45,071 nucleotides of DNA from Pseudomonadota bacterium (GTDB taxonomy: Bacteria > Verrucomicrobiota > Verrucomicrobiia > Limisphaerales > SXTU01), in NCBI GenBank assembly GCA_009924135.1, contig RFSE01000029.1, forward strand, positions 1-45,071, read 5' to 3'. Below, piece by piece: positions 36,453-45,071 of this stretch. The translations under genes were made by a program, and so were the position numbers. Within the stretch, counting starts at the first letter, position 1. Every line of letters starts with the position of its first letter. Below the pieces are notes generated by a model. That model made no database searches, had not been told where the DNA came from, and saw nothing but the letters and a program-made list of their open reading frames with translations.

Positions 36453-38888
36453 ATGAGTGAACCAGACACGGAATTCATCAACATCCTGAACGCCGGTGAA
36501 GGCGGGGGTGACACCGCGTTTCTGCGCGCGGGCGCCAAGCCCTTGCCTGAAGTGCTCCCCATTCTGGGGCTCTCGGACATCGTGCTGTTTCCCGGCATGG
36601 TCGCGCCGTTGCTGGTCGAGTCCGCGCAGAGCATCAAGCTGATCGATGACGTGGTCGGCGGCGACCGCTTCGTGGGGCTGGTGCTTCAGACCAAGCCCGA
36701 AGTGCAGGAGCCCAAGCCCGAGGAGCTGTGGTCGCACGGCTGCGCGGGCCGCGTGCTCAAGATGCTCAAGTTCCCGGACAACACGGTGCGCATCCTGGTC
36801 GAGGGGCTGCGGCGGTTTCAGGTGAAGGAATTCGTGTCGCAGGACCCGTATCTGCGGGCGCGCGTCACGCTGTTGGAGGATTTGGCCGAGGATTCCGTCG
36901 AGCTGGCCGCCCTGGCGCGCAACGCCAGCCAATTGTTTCAGCAGATCATCGGGCTTTCCCCCGCGTTGTCCGACCAGGTCAAGATCACCTCCCTCAATCA
37001 TGAATCACCGGCGAAACTCGCCGACCTCATCGCCGCGAACCTGAACCTCGACCTCCAGGAGCGCCAGCGGCACCTCGAAATCACCTCGGTGAAGGAACGT
37101 CTGGGCCGCCTGCTGCCCTTGCTCCAGCGCGAACTCGAAGTCCTCACGCTCGGCACCAAGATTCAGAAGGAAGTCACGACCTCGATGTCGAAGAGCCAGC
37201 GGGACTTCTTCCTCCGCGAGCAGATCCGCGCCATCCAGCGCGAGTTGGGCGAGACGGATACCGCGACCGCCGATGCCAACGCGCTGCGCGAGGCCCTCGA
37301 CAAGGCCAAGCTCCCGCCGGACGTGCGGAAGGTCGCCGACAAGGAACTCGAACGGCTCCAGCAAACGCCCCCGGCCGTCGCCGAGTACAGCATCACGCGC
37401 AATTACCTCGACTGGCTGGCGAACCTGCCGTGGAGCAAGTCCACCGAGGACAAGCTGGATCTCGAAGAGGCCGCGCGGCTGCTGGACGAGCAGCATTACG
37501 GGCTGAAGAAGGTGAAGGACCGGTTGATCGAGTTTCTCGCCGTCATCAAGCTCAAGCGCCAGCTCAAGGGGCCGATCCTCTGTCTCGTGGGCCCACCCGG
37601 CGTGGGCAAGACCTCGCTGGGCAAGAGCGTGGCGGAGGCTTTGGGCCGCAAATTTGCGCGCATCTCGCTCGGTGGCATGCGCGACGAGGCGGAGATACGC
37701 GGGCACCGGCGCACCTATGTCGGCGCGATGCCCGGACGCATCATCCAGACGATGCGCCGTGTCGAAAGCCACAACCCGGTCATCCTGCTCGATGAGATCG
37801 ACAAGGTCGGCGCGGACTTCCGCGGTGATCCGTCCGCAGCGTTGCTGGAAGTGCTCGACCCCGAGCAGAACAGCACGTTCATGGATCATTACCTTGATGT
37901 GCCGTTCGATCTTTCGCGCGTGCTGTTCTTCACCACGGCGAACTGGCTCGACCCGATCATCCCCGCGTTGCGCGACCGTCTGGAAGTCATCGAACTGCCC
38001 AGCTACACGCTGGAGGAGAAGGTGCACATCGCCCGTCGGCACCTGTTGCCGCGCCAGCTTGCCGAGCACGGCGTGAAGCCGAAGCAGGTCAAGATTCCCG
38101 ACGCGACGTTGCGCCGGCTCGCCCACGATTACACGCGCGAAGCGGGCTGTCGCCAACTGGACCGCGAGATTGCAGCGGTCGTGCGCAAGGCCGCCCGGAG
38201 CATTGCCTCGCAAACCGGCGCGGCGAAACCGGCGGTCATTACGCCCAAGTCGCTCGAAGAATTTCTTGGTCAGCCCAAGTTCACCTTTGAGTCCGCCGAG
38301 AACATTGCCGAGTGCGGCATCGCCGTCGGTCTGGCGTGGACCCCGGTGGGCGGCGACATCCTCTTCATCGAAGCCACGCGCATGGCGGGTTCGGGCAAAC
38401 TGATCCTCACCGGTTCGCTGGGCGATGTGATGAAGGAGAGCGCGCAGGCGGCGTTGAGTTATCTCCGTGCGCAATCTGCCGCCCTCGGCATCGGGGCGAC
38501 TGACTTTGACAAGCACGACATCCACGTCCATGTGCCCGCCGGGGCGACGCCCAAGGACGGGCCGAGTGCGGGCGTCACGATGATCGCCGCGCTGGCGTCG
38601 TTGCTCACGCAACGCCGGGTCCGTTCCGGGCTGGCGATGACGGGCGAGATCAGCCTGCGGGGCCGCGTGCTGCCCGTGGGTGGCATCAAGGAAAAGGTGC
38701 TGGCTGCCGCGCGCGCCGGCATCAAGCAGGTGCTCCTGCCCGAGCTGAACCGCAAGGACTGGGCCGAAGTGCCCGAAGAAGTCCGGGCGAAGATGGAAGT
38801 TCATTTCGTCCGCCGGATCAGCGAACTGCTGCCGCTGGCGCTGATGGAAGCGCCGGTATCCAAAGCGAAGAAAGGTCCGGCCAAGTGA
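36453..38888 (+). CDS. lon: ATP-dependent Lon protease
   Basis: Cytosolic protease that degrades misfolded and regulatory proteins. The 811 aa are full-length. The N-terminal LON substrate domain spans about 33-235 ([19 protein letters not shown]). AAA+ domain: Walker [14 protein letters not shown] (about 379), Walker [12 protein letters not shown], then [20 protein letters not shown] and the sensor [20 protein letters not shown]. The protease domain has the catalytic Ser705 in [10 protein letters not shown] and Lys748 in GGIKEKVL, 43 residues apart as in E. coli. It follows hsp20 and precedes a gene for a lipoprotein-sorting-like protein. Confidence 0.97.
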   Translation: MSEPDTEFINILNAGEGGGDTAFLRAGAKPLPEVLPILGLSDIVLFPGMVAPLLVESAQSIKLIDDVVGGDRFVGLVLQTKPEVQEPKPEELWSHGCAGRVLKMLKFPDNTVRILVEGLRRFQVKEFVSQDPYLRARVTLLEDLAEDSVELAALARNASQLFQQIIGLSPALSDQVKITSLNHESPAKLADLIAANLNLDLQERQRHLEITSVKERLGRLLPLLQRELEVLTLGTKIQKEVTTSMSKSQRDFFLREQIRAIQRELGETDTATADANALREALDKAKLPPDVRKVADKELERLQQTPPAVAEYSITRNYLDWLANLPWSKSTEDKLDLEEAARLLDEQHYGLKKVKDRLIEFLAVIKLKRQLKGPILCLVGPPGVGKTSLGKSVAEALGRKFARISLGGMRDEAEIRGHRRTYVGAMPGRIIQTMRRVESHNPVILLDEIDKVGADFRGDPSAALLEVLDPEQNSTFMDHYLDVPFDLSRVLFFTTANWLDPIIPALRDRLEVIELPSYTLEEKVHIARRHLLPRQLAEHGVKPKQVKIPDATLRRLAHDYTREAGCRQLDREIAAVVRKAARSIASQTGAAKPAVITPKSLEEFLGQPKFTFESAENIAECGIAVGLAWTPVGGDILFIEATRMAGSGKLILTGSLGDVMKESAQAALSYLRAQSAALGIGATDFDKHDIHVHVPAGATPKDGPSAGVTMIAALASLLTQRRVRSGLAMTGEISLRGRVLPVGGIKEKVLAAARAGIKQVLLPELNRKDWAEVPEEVRAKMEVHFVRRISELLPLALMEAPVSKAKKGPAK

Positions 38889-38902
38889 GTGCGTTTAGCC
38901 TT

Positions 38903-38982
38903 GTAGCACGGGCAGCCCTGCCCGCGCGATCAAATGGATTTGTCTGCCACCTCGAACGCGCGGGCAAGGCTGCCCGCGCTAC
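38903..38982. repeat. inverted repeat, GTAGCACGGGCAGCC family (copy 2)
   Basis: The arms GTAGCACGGGCAGCCCTGCC then CGCG (38903-38926) and CGCGGGCAAGGCTGCCCGCG then CTAC (38959-38982) are near-perfect complements around a 32-base loop. It lies between lon and the next gene; the longer open frame of that gene crosses it, but the signal peptide begins after it. Confidence 0.9.
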
Positions 38983-38983
38983 G

Positions 38984-39730
38984 ATGGCGTGTTGGTTGAC
39001 CGTGCTGGCCGCGCAGTTCGTAGCCGTTTCCGTGCTTCACGCCGCCCCGGCGAAACCCACCGAGGGCGAGCGCATCATCACCGACCCCGCCATTCAAAGT
39101 GCCGAGGGCCAGCGCATCGCCGCCGAGGTCCGCACGCTCGCACCCAAGGCCAGCGGCACCAATTCCGCCGTGCTGCGGGTCTTCGATGCGCGCCGCAAAG
39201 TCCGCGCGGAAATCCCCGTCAGCATCCGCACGACCCTCGGCAACGATCAATGGCAAACGGACTACGTCAGTAGCGACGGGCTGCGTTTCCGCGTCACGCG
39301 TTCCCCCACCGCCCCAAGCCGGTATGAAACCGGCCGGGCGGACGGCCCGCTCCAACCCGCCGGCAACCTGCTCGTTCCATTTTCCGGTTCCGACTTCTGG
39401 CTGGTGGACCTGGGACTGGACTTCTTCCACTGGCCGGAGCAGCGGCTCGTCAAGAAGGAGCAACGCCGCAGCGAGACTTGCTTCGTGCTGGAAAGCGTCA
39501 CCGCGAAACCCGTGCCCGGCGGCTACTCGCGCGTGAAGACCTGGCTGGAGGAAAAGTCCCTGGGCATCGTGGCGGCGGAGGCCTACGACGCGCAGGGCAA
39601 GCTGCTCAAGGAGTTTCAGCCCAAGACCTTCAAGAAGGTGGACGGCCAATGGCGCCTCAAGGAAATGGAAATCCGCAACGAGCAGACCGACACCCGCACG
39701 AGCCTGATCTTCGACGTGGAAGTGCAGTAA
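38984..39730 (+). CDS. exported outer-membrane lipoprotein-sorting-like protein
   Basis: A 248-aa exported protein of the LolA/LolB-like fold (COG2834-type). I start at the ATG 38984-38986, which opens the signal peptide (MACWLTVLAAQFVAVSVLHA). An in-frame start at 38885 overlapping the lon stop would translate the repeat. The mature part is beta-strand-rich with DYVSSDGLRFRVTRSP, FSGSDFWLVDLGLDFFHWPE, KRSETCFVLESVTAKP-like text and YDAQGKLLKEFQPKTFKKVDGQ near the C-terminus, the pattern of outer-membrane lipoprotein-sorting proteins in this phylum. No lipobox is seen. The role in lipid or lipoprotein transport is inferred. Confidence 0.78.
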   Translation: MACWLTVLAAQFVAVSVLHAAPAKPTEGERIITDPAIQSAEGQRIAAEVRTLAPKASGTNSAVLRVFDARRKVRAEIPVSIRTTLGNDQWQTDYVSSDGLRFRVTRSPTAPSRYETGRADGPLQPAGNLLVPFSGSDFWLVDLGLDFFHWPEQRLVKKEQRRSETCFVLESVTAKPVPGGYSRVKTWLEEKSLGIVAAEAYDAQGKLLKEFQPKTFKKVDGQWRLKEMEIRNEQTDTRTSLIFDVEVQ

Positions 39731-39740
39731 CCGGCGCGAC

Positions 39741-39805
39741 CCAACGCCGGGTCTGGGGACCCGACCTACAGGGACCATGCTATAGGCCCGGCACCTTCAC
39801 CGGGC
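39741..39805. terminator. two GC-rich hairpins between convergent genes
   Basis: CGGGTCTGGGGACCCG (39748-39763) and GCCCGGCACCTTCACCGGGC (39786-39805) are two six-base-stem hairpins in the 149-bp gap where the lipoprotein-sorting-like gene and the NamZ fusion gene converge. No U-tract follows, so a factor-independent terminator is only a possibility; they also resemble the window's repeat elements. Confidence 0.4.
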
Positions 39806-39879
39806 GTGACCGTTGCAGGCCCGATGACCTCAAAGGCATCATGTGCGTGATACAGAAGGAGTCTGCTTCTTCCCATTGC

Positions 39880-42309
39880 TCACCGGTAGATAAGAAACGG
39901 TTCCCTTCGCTTCTTGAAGGCTTCGAGGTCGGCTGCCCAGCCCGCGCGCAGTTCGGCCACCGATTTACCGGCCTTGATGCCCGCCAGCACGGCTGGCTCA
40001 CGCAGCAGCACCTGCATTTTGTCTACCGCAAAATTCTTGCCGTGGAGCCTTTGAAGCGTCGTGGCGATGGTCAGGCCCACATCCACGGCGTTGCACGCGC
40101 CGCGGTCGGTCAGCACGATGCGCACGCCGCCGCAGGGCTGGTCCTTGAACGTGCTGGCGGTCGGGGTGAACCGCACCGGGTAGAAACGCACACCCGGCAG
40201 TGCCGCGCGGTTCAGCTCGGCGGCGACCCGCACGTCGTTGGTCACGTACGGCGCACCCACGATCTCAAACGGCGTGTCCGTCCCGCGCCCGACGCTGATG
40301 GCGGTCTCCAGCAAGCCAACGCCCGGATACAACGCCGCCGCCGTGAGACTGCGCATGTTCGGCGAGGGGTTCGTCCACGGCTGGCCCAGTTCGTCAAACC
40401 ACTGCGCGCGCGACCAGCCTTCGACGGGAATCACCGTGAGGTCCGCGTTGAAGCCGCGCTCGGCATTCACCATCCGCGCGACTTCGCCCAGCGTCATCCC
40501 GTGGCGCAACGGCACCGGGTGCCACGCGACGAAGGAGTTCGTGCCGACAAGCAACGGCCCTTCCACCGCCACGCCGCCAATGGGATTCGCGCGGTCGAGC
40601 ACGATGAACTTCTTCTTCGCCTTCGCCGCGGCTTCGAGGCAGTTGATCAGCGTGGCCGGGTACGTATAGAAGCGGCAGCCGATGTCCTGGATGTCAAACA
40701 CGAGCGCGTCCAGCCCCGCCAGTTGCTCCGGCGTGGGTGAGCGGCGGACGCCGTAAAGGCTGAAGACCGGCAGGCCGGTTTTCTCGTCCCTCGAATCGGA
40801 GACCTTCTCATCCAGCGCGCCGCGAATGCCGTGCTCCGGGCTGAACAGCGCGACGAGTGACACGCCCGGCGCGGCGTGCAGCAGGTCAATGGTCGCGTTG
40901 CGGGCGCGGTCCTGGCCGGTGTGGTTCGTAATGAGGCCGAGCTTCAGGCCCCTGAGCGGGCCAAACTGGTTCTTCGCCAGCACATCAATGCCGTTGAGCA
41001 CGGGCGCGGCGGTGTTCACGGGCGCGGCGCTGGCGCGCAAGCGGCCGGTCGTTGCGGCGTCCTCGCGCGGGGGCAATGCGCCAGGGACATAGGCGAAGTT
41101 GAAGTCTTTTACGGCCTCGGCTGCGAGCGTGCCGAGCTGGCTGCGCAGGGCTCCAACGCTGCCGGCCTCGGTCGGGTGGTTGCGGTTCGAGAGGAAGATC
41201 AGGAAGGTTTTGGAGAAGGGATCAATCCAGATGCTCGTGCCGGTCCAGCCCGTGTGACCATAGGAGCCGATTGGGAAGAGCTTGCCGCGCGGGCCGCTGT
41301 AGCTGGTGTCGATGTCCCAGCCCAGCCCGCGCCGGCCCGCCACGCCCGGCGGCGTCTGCACCGAGGTCCAGAGGCGCACGGTCTCGGGCTTGAAGACGCG
41401 GACGCCGGCGAGTTCGCCCTCGTTGAGCATCATGCGGGCGAAGAGCGCGAGGTCGGCCGCCGTGGTGAAGAGCCCCGCGTGCCCCGCCACACCGCCCATG
41501 CGCCGGGCGCGTGGATCATGCACGATCCCGCGCACGGGCTGGCCGTCCTCGACCTCCGTGGGCGCGATGCGCGCGAGCTTGTCGCGCGGCGGATTGAACC
41601 CGGTGTCCTTCATGCCGAGCGGGCCGAAGACTTCGCGCTGGACGAACTGGTCAAGCGGCATCCCGCTGACGCGCCGGACGATTTCACCAACCAGAATGAG
41701 CCCGGTGTCGCTGTAAATGATCTTGGTGCCCGGCGGCGCAGCGATTTTCTCTGCGCAGGCGAGTTGGATCGCTGCGTCGTTGCCCGACCAGTCCGGCTTG
41801 AGGCCGACATCTGGTCGCAAGCCCGACGTGTGCGTGAGCAACTGCCGGACGGTGATGACTTCCTTGCCGAGCGTGCCGAACTCCGGGATGAACTTTATCA
41901 CGTGGTCGGCGAGACTGACCTTGCCCTGCTCGATGAGCCGCATCATCGCGGGGGTCGTGGCGATGACCTTGGTGAGGGATGCGGCGTCGAAGATGGTGTC
42001 ATACGACATCGGCTCGGCGGCAGGGACGAGGGCGCGGTGGCCGTAGGCGTGGCGGTATGCTGCACCGCCTAGTTTCTGTAACCACAGTACGCCACCGGGA
42101 AGTTTTTTGTCTTCGATCGCTTGCAAGATGGCCGTGTCCATTTCAGCCAGCTTTTCCGCGTGAAATACTGCGAGCGGGGAAACCGGAAACACACAGATGA
42201 ATTCCGGGGCTTTTTTCTGAGGTGGCTCGGGAAACACCATGACCTTCGGCGCGGGCCGCTGCGACTGGCAGCCAACGGCGAGCAGAACGGCACAAAGCAA
42301 GCCGGCCAT
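39880..42309 (-). CDS. lipoprotein fusing a beta-lactamase-fold hydrolase to a NamZ (DUF1343) domain
   Basis: An 809-aa lipoprotein. The ATG at 42307-42309 opens a lipoprotein signal (MAGLLCAVLLAVGC, Cys14). Residues 50-440 are a serine beta-lactamase-fold domain: SLTK (111-114), YSDTG (199-203) and GHTGWTGTSIWIDP (about 385). From about 470 a DUF1343/NamZ exo-muramidase domain follows: LRGLKLGLITNHTGQD, LFSPEHGIRG (Glu is the likely catalytic residue by analogy), DALVFDIQDIGCRFYTYPAT, PNMRSLTAAALYPGVGLLE. As I recall, B. subtilis encodes NamZ next to the beta-lactamase-fold amidase AmiE in its MurNAc-salvage operon. The fusion would therefore unite peptide removal and MurNAc release from cell-wall fragments at the envelope. 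That pairing is inference; each domain is clear. Confidence 0.9.
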   Translation of the reverse strand: MAGLLCAVLLAVGCQSQRPAPKVMVFPEPPQKKAPEFICVFPVSPLAVFHAEKLAEMDTAILQAIEDKKLPGGVLWLQKLGGAAYRHAYGHRALVPAAEPMSYDTIFDAASLTKVIATTPAMMRLIEQGKVSLADHVIKFIPEFGTLGKEVITVRQLLTHTSGLRPDVGLKPDWSGNDAAIQLACAEKIAAPPGTKIIYSDTGLILVGEIVRRVSGMPLDQFVQREVFGPLGMKDTGFNPPRDKLARIAPTEVEDGQPVRGIVHDPRARRMGGVAGHAGLFTTAADLALFARMMLNEGELAGVRVFKPETVRLWTSVQTPPGVAGRRGLGWDIDTSYSGPRGKLFPIGSYGHTGWTGTSIWIDPFSKTFLIFLSNRNHPTEAGSVGALRSQLGTLAAEAVKDFNFAYVPGALPPREDAATTGRLRASAAPVNTAAPVLNGIDVLAKNQFGPLRGLKLGLITNHTGQDRARNATIDLLHAAPGVSLVALFSPEHGIRGALDEKVSDSRDEKTGLPVFSLYGVRRSPTPEQLAGLDALVFDIQDIGCRFYTYPATLINCLEAAAKAKKKFIVLDRANPIGGVAVEGPLLVGTNSFVAWHPVPLRHGMTLGEVARMVNAERGFNADLTVIPVEGWSRAQWFDELGQPWTNPSPNMRSLTAAALYPGVGLLETAISVGRGTDTPFEIVGAPYVTNDVRVAAELNRAALPGVRFYPVRFTPTASTFKDQPCGGVRIVLTDRGACNAVDVGLTIATTLQRLHGKNFAVDKMQVLLREPAVLAGIKAGKSVAELRAGWAADLEAFKKRREPFLIYR

Positions 42310-42357
42310 GACCGCCGAACCAATACGAACCTGCCAAAGCACACACGTGGCTTCCAC

Positions 42358-42484
42358 TCCCTCTCGCTTTGAGGAGCAAGGGGAGAGGGTTGGGATGAGG
42401 GGTTGCGTGCGTGGGCGTAGGTGGCCCCACCCCTCATCCGGCCTCCGGCCACCTTCTCCCCTCGCTCCGCGAAGGGAGAAGGCA
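42358..42484. repeat. inverted repeat, GGGGAGAGGG/GGGATGAGGGG family
   Basis: The left arm (42358-42403: CTCCCTCTCGCTTTGAGGAG ... GGGGAGAGGGTTGGGATGAG) and right arm (42428-42484: CCACCCCTCATCCGGCCTCC ... CTCCCCTCGCTCCGCGAAGG) are reverse complements. Same family as 11911-12082. It is part of a 689-bp gap (42310-42998) without a gene. Confidence 0.85.
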
Positions 42485-42611
42485 CGATCAGGCTGCATCT
42501 CCTCAAATAGCAGAGGCCCCGAGGTCGGGCGCGAGTGATCGGGAAGTTGGTTTTGGCGTGCGTGCATGGCTTGAGCACGAAGGTTCTACGCGGCCCCGGT
42601 ACACCGGGCAA

Positions 42612-42740
42612 GCCCGTGGCGGCAGGCGTCCCGCCGCCCGGAATGGGGTGGGAAGTTCTGACGGGCACTTGCGCAATCACGCCTCGGTCCGCCGGGCGGG
42701 ACGCCCAGCTCTACGTCAGGCAAGATGCCTGACACCACGG
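42612..42740. repeat. dispersed GC-rich repeat, copy 1
   Basis: The order CAAGCCCGTGGCGGCAGGCG, GAAGTTCTGACGGGCACTTG, CAATCACGCCTCGGTCCGCC, GGGCGGGACGCCC, CTCTACGTCAGGCAAGATGC and CTGAC is repeated with few changes at 43682-43833. It contains its own short dyads (GGCGTCCCGCC with GGCGGGACGCC). No coding potential is convincing. Confidence 0.85.
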
Positions 42741-42770
42741 CGTCGCCGGCAAGTTGGTGGCGGACTATCC

Positions 42771-42937
42771 GCTCGGGTGGCACCCGCGTCTCGCGGGTCG
42801 GTTCGGGCGTCCCGCCCGGACCGCTGGCGGGCGGAGTCGAGGCGTGCGCGATTGGTGCAGCATGTTCGCACGACCGGAGTTTTCGGCGGGACGCCGAAAA
42901 CTACCCGCGAGACGCGGGTGCCACCCGAGGCGAGCGG
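42771..42937. repeat. inverted repeat with GGGTGGCACCCGCGTCTCGC arm
   Basis: GCTCGGGTGGCACCCGCGTC then TCGCGGGT (42771-42798) pairs with ACCCGCGAGACGCGGGTGCC then ACCCGAGG (42903-42930). The inner part holds a further dyad TTTTCGGCGGGACGCCGAAAA (about 42879-42900). Confidence 0.85.
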
Positions 42938-42977
42938 ACGCCTGCGGTGCTTCCTGCTCGTTCGGTGCGACACGCTC

Positions 42978-43002
42978 ACGCGGGCAAGGCTGCCCGCGCT
43001 AC
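42978..43002. repeat. half copy of the GTAGC...GGCTGCCCGCG repeat
   Basis: ACGCGGGCAAGGCTGCCCGC then GCTAC is the right arm of the family seen at 23384-23455 and 38903-38982. The TAG stop of the golvesin-like gene (42999-43001) lies inside it. Confidence 0.85.
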
Positions 43003-43604
43003 GGCACCGGCAGAAACTGCACCGCGTCCGCGATCACGACCTTGCCCTCCGTGCCTTCGTTCGAGATGCGCACCCAGCCGTTCGTCCCGGCGGCGAAGCG
43101 GAAGGTGCCCAGCGTCCGCCAGAGCCGGCCATGCGGCGGCTCTTCCTGTTGGTTGATGCGCAGCTTCGTCTCACCCTCGGCGTGGTGGATGGTGACGGGC
43201 GCGTTGGTCGCGCGGCGGATGTTGTAGCAGTGCGCGAGGCGGACCTCGTAACGGCCCGCGCGCGGCAGGTCCGGCGTGAAGGTCACGGACTTCTCGCCCT
43301 TGCCTTCCTTCATGTCGTGCAGGTAACCGAGGCCCACGTAGGGCGGCGTGTGCGTGGAGTACTGCCATTTGCCCACGAGCGTCGCCGCCGTCTCATCCAC
43401 GACGATGCCCGGCAGCTTCGCCGGGTCCGCAACGATGAACGGCACCAGTTCCGGCCGGTCCACCTCGCCCGGGGCATGCTCATTCGGCACGGCGGCGGGA
43501 TGAGGTCTTAACGCGGGCTTCGTTTGGGCGACGGCGAACGCGGCCAACAGCAGGCCAAGGCAGACAGGCAATGTGCGGTGTCGAGATCGAGCCAGTGTTT
43601 GCAT
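42999..43604 (-). CDS. exported golvesin-like beta-sandwich protein
   Basis: A 201-aa exported protein from the ATG at 43602-43604; signal peptide LPVCLGLLLAAFAVAQ. The mature part resembles the golvesin/xanthan-lyase carbohydrate-binding-like domain: IVVDETAATLVGKWQYSTHT, YVGLGYLHDMKEGKGEKSV, FTPDLPRAGRYEVRLAHCYN, TKLRINQQEEPPHGRLWRTL, and a C-terminal EGKVVIADAVQFLPV. These domains are usually found at the C-terminus of exported oxidoreductases or lyases; here it stands alone. Sugar binding is inferred. Its stop codon falls in a repeat. Confidence 0.78.
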   Translation of the reverse strand: MQTLARSRHRTLPVCLGLLLAAFAVAQTKPALRPHPAAVPNEHAPGEVDRPELVPFIVADPAKLPGIVVDETAATLVGKWQYSTHTPPYVGLGYLHDMKEGKGEKSVTFTPDLPRAGRYEVRLAHCYNIRRATNAPVTIHHAEGETKLRINQQEEPPHGRLWRTLGTFRFAAGTNGWVRISNEGTEGKVVIADAVQFLPVP

Positions 43605-43681
43605 TGGTTGATTAGACTACGACTCGTCATTTGCGGTCGCTTAAAAAGTCGCAATGGCTGCCGGTGAATCCCTGCCGGGTT

Positions 43682-43833
43682 GGCGTGGCGGCAGGCGTCC
43701 CGCCTGCCGTAGAGGGCGTGCGTCCCGCCGCCCGGATGGGCGTTGGAAGTTCTGACGCGCGCTTTCGCAATCACGCCTCGGTCCGCCGGGCGGGACGCCC
43801 GGCTCTACGTCAGGCAGGATGCCTGACGCCACG
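43682..43833. repeat. dispersed GC-rich repeat, copy 2
   Basis: Matches 42612-42740 in order: GGCGTGGCGGCAGGCGTCCC, CGGATGGGCGTTGGAAGTTC, CAATCACGCCTCGGTCCGCC, GGGCGGGACGCCC, CTCTACGTCAGGCAGGATGC. It sits 8 bp beyond the stop of the GH63-like gene and fills most of the 237-bp gap before the golvesin-like gene. Confidence 0.85.
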
Positions 43834-43841
43834 GCGCTCCG

Positions 43842-45071
43842 CTATTTGCGCCACTCGTCGATGACCGAGGCGATCAGGGCGGTCCAGCCGGTTTGGTGCG
43901 AGGCGCCGAGGCCGGCGCCGGTGTCGCCGTGGAAGTATTCGTAGAAGGGTACCTGGTCGCGCCAGTGCGGGTCGGTCTGGAACTTCTCGTTTTCCCCAAA
44001 CACGGCGCGGCGGCCTGCGGCATCGCGGGCGAAGATGCGGATGAGCCGCTCGGCGAAGCCGCCGGCGAGTTCCTCCAGGTTGATGGGCGCTTCGTTTTCC
44101 GCGCAGCCCGGAATGGTGAACTTGCCGCCGTAGGCCTTCCGCAGCTTGCGCACCGACTCGATCATCATGAAGTTCATCGGGAACCAGATGGGCCCGCGCC
44201 AGTTCGAGTTGCCGCCCTTGAGCTTGGCAATGGATTCGCCGGGCTCGTAACCGATGCAGCCGTGGGCAATCGCGAAGGGATGGCGTTCGTGATGCTTCGA
44301 GAGGCTGCGCAGGCCGTAGGGCGAGCGGAACTCTCCGGGGTCCCAGATGACGCGCAGCAACCGGTGGATCTGCTCGGGGTTCATCACGGCGAGCACGTGG
44401 ACCTTGCCTTCGTCGGTGTCGAGCGTGGTGACGCAGCGCTGCACGAGGTCGGCGCGGTTCTTGAGGAACCAGTTCAGGTTCGCCCGGAACTCGGTGAACG
44501 GTTCGAGCCACTTCTCCTCCAGCCGTTCGATGGCAAACATGGGGATCAGCCCGACGAGCGAACGCACGCGGAATTTCTCGTGGCTGCCGTCCGGGCGCGT
44601 GAGGACGTCGTAGAAGAAACCGTCCTTCTCATCCCACATTTCCAGGCCGTCCTCGCCCATGCTTTTCATCGCGGCCCCGATGTAAACGTAGTGCTCGAAG
44701 AACTTCGTGGCCGTCGCTTCGTACGTCTTGTTTTCCTTCGCCAGTTCGAGGGCGATACGCATCATGTTCAGGCAGAACATGCCCATCCAGCCGGTGCCGT
44801 CGGACTGCTGGAGCTTGGCGCCATCGGGCAGCTTCTCGCTGCGATCCAGCACGGTGATGTTGTCGAGTCCGAGGAAGCCGCCTTCGAAAACGTTGTTACC
44901 CTCGGCATCCACCTTGTTGACCCACCACGCGAAATTGAGGAGCAGCTTGTGGAAGCACTTCTCCAGAAACGCGCGGTCGGCCTTGCCACTGCGGATGCGG
45001 TCCATGTTGTAAACGCGCCACACGGCCCACGCGTGGACGGGCGGGTTCATGTCGCTGAACTCCCACTCGTA
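43842..45071 (-). CDS. GH63-like glycoside hydrolase, C-terminal part (5' end beyond window)
   Basis: An (alpha/alpha)6-barrel glucosidase-type protein. The frame is open to the window edge ([18 protein letters not shown] at the visible N-terminus), giving 409 residues without the true start. Marks of the MGH1/GH63-like family: [16 protein letters not shown] (about 55-70), [15 protein letters not shown] (about 90), [36 protein letters not shown] (about 290) and [23 protein letters not shown] near the C-terminus. Substrate unknown: alpha-glucosides or mannosylglycerate-type sugars occur in the family. It is followed by a dispersed repeat and the golvesin-like gene on the same strand. Confidence 0.85.
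   Translation of the reverse strand, partial: YEWEFSDMNPPVHAWAVWRVYNMDRIRSGKADRAFLEKCFHKLLLNFAWWVNKVDAEGNNVFEGGFLGLDNITVLDRSEKLPDGAKLQQSDGTGWMGMFCLNMMRIALELAKENKTYEATATKFFEHYVYIGAAMKSMGEDGLEMWDEKDGFFYDVLTRPDGSHEKFRVRSLVGLIPMFAIERLEEKWLEPFTEFRANLNWFLKNRADLVQRCVTTLDTDEGKVHVLAVMNPEQIHRLLRVIWDPGEFRSPYGLRSLSKHHERHPFAIAHGCIGYEPGESIAKLKGGNSNWRGPIWFPMNFMMIESVRKLRKAYGGKFTIPGCAENEAPINLEELAGGFAERLIRIFARDAAGRRAVFGENEKFQTDPHWRDQVPFYEYFHGDTGAGLGASHQTGWTALIASVIDEWRK

Noticed and set aside
37005..38804. 599-codon minus-strand open frame
   Set aside because: Antisense to lon; long only because of GC-rich codon use.
39731..39860. tRNA-like cloverleaf between convergent genes
   Set aside because: Two short hairpins are visible but no T-loop GTTCRA sequence, no acceptor stem and no anticodon arm of the right spacing.

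Overview
The window is GC-rich chromosomal DNA, most likely from the Verrucomicrobiota (a Pedosphaera/Limisphaerales-type member). That placement is inferred from gene content: a Planctomycete-type PSD1 cytochrome/DUF1549-DUF1553 protein next to a Tat-exported DUF1501 protein, a prepilin-like protein ending in an H-X9-DG motif, several exported CxxCH proteins, and sparse Shine-Dalgarno signals. No rRNA, tRNA, CRISPR array, transposase or phage structural gene was recognised.

Layout. 1-4.1 kb: a SMUG1-type uracil-DNA glycosylase (cut by the window edge), two small genes with near-identical leaders, a diheme PA14-like protein and a Sel1-repeat protein. 4.1-9.1 kb: a UbiA-family prenyltransferase divergent from rhamnulokinase (rhaB), then a HigBA-like toxin-antitoxin pair lying between rhaB and a decayed duplicate of its 3' end, then an exported cytochrome. 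9.3-15.6 kb (minus strand): a probable long operon for divalent-metal uptake (Cys/His-rich exported protein, beta-barrel outer-membrane protein, binding protein, ATPase, permease) running on into lspA and an alpha/beta hydrolase. A TTGCAA-N5-TTGCAA dyad of Fur-family type stands at its head. 15.7-16.9 kb: a DEAD-box helicase. 17.1-23.2 kb (minus): prepilin-like protein, DUF1501 protein, VapBC-like pair and PSD1 protein packed as one unit. 23.6-29.4 kb: speA, a membrane protein, an NhaD/CitM-type antiporter and a methyltransferase-glycosyltransferase fusion. 29.7-34.1 kb (minus): rhomboid protease, sigma54-dependent response regulator, tandem-domain esterase. 34.6-39.7 kb (plus): aroC, a small Cys-containing membrane peptide, Hsp20, lon and an outer-membrane lipoprotein-sorting-like protein. 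39.9-45.1 kb (minus): a beta-lactamase-fold/NamZ fusion lipoprotein, a golvesin-like protein and the end of a GH63-like glycosidase.

The most pervasive non-genic feature is a set of short inverted-repeat elements, at least eight sequence families, filling most gaps between genes and in places read into coding sequence (PSD1 protein, the end of aroC, the stop codon of the golvesin-like gene). They resemble REP/BIME-like elements; no REP-associated transposase is present in the window.

Functional themes: polysaccharide and sugar metabolism (rhamnulokinase, esterases, GH63), cell-wall salvage (NamZ fusion), envelope biogenesis and quality control (lspA, rhomboid, lon, lipoprotein sorting), metal acquisition, and PVC-type exported cytochromes. 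The items most worth a second look are the metal operon with its operator-like dyad, the amidase-like/NamZ fusion, the VapBC pair overlapping the DUF1501 gene, the rhaB duplication around HigBA, and the inverted repeats inside genes.
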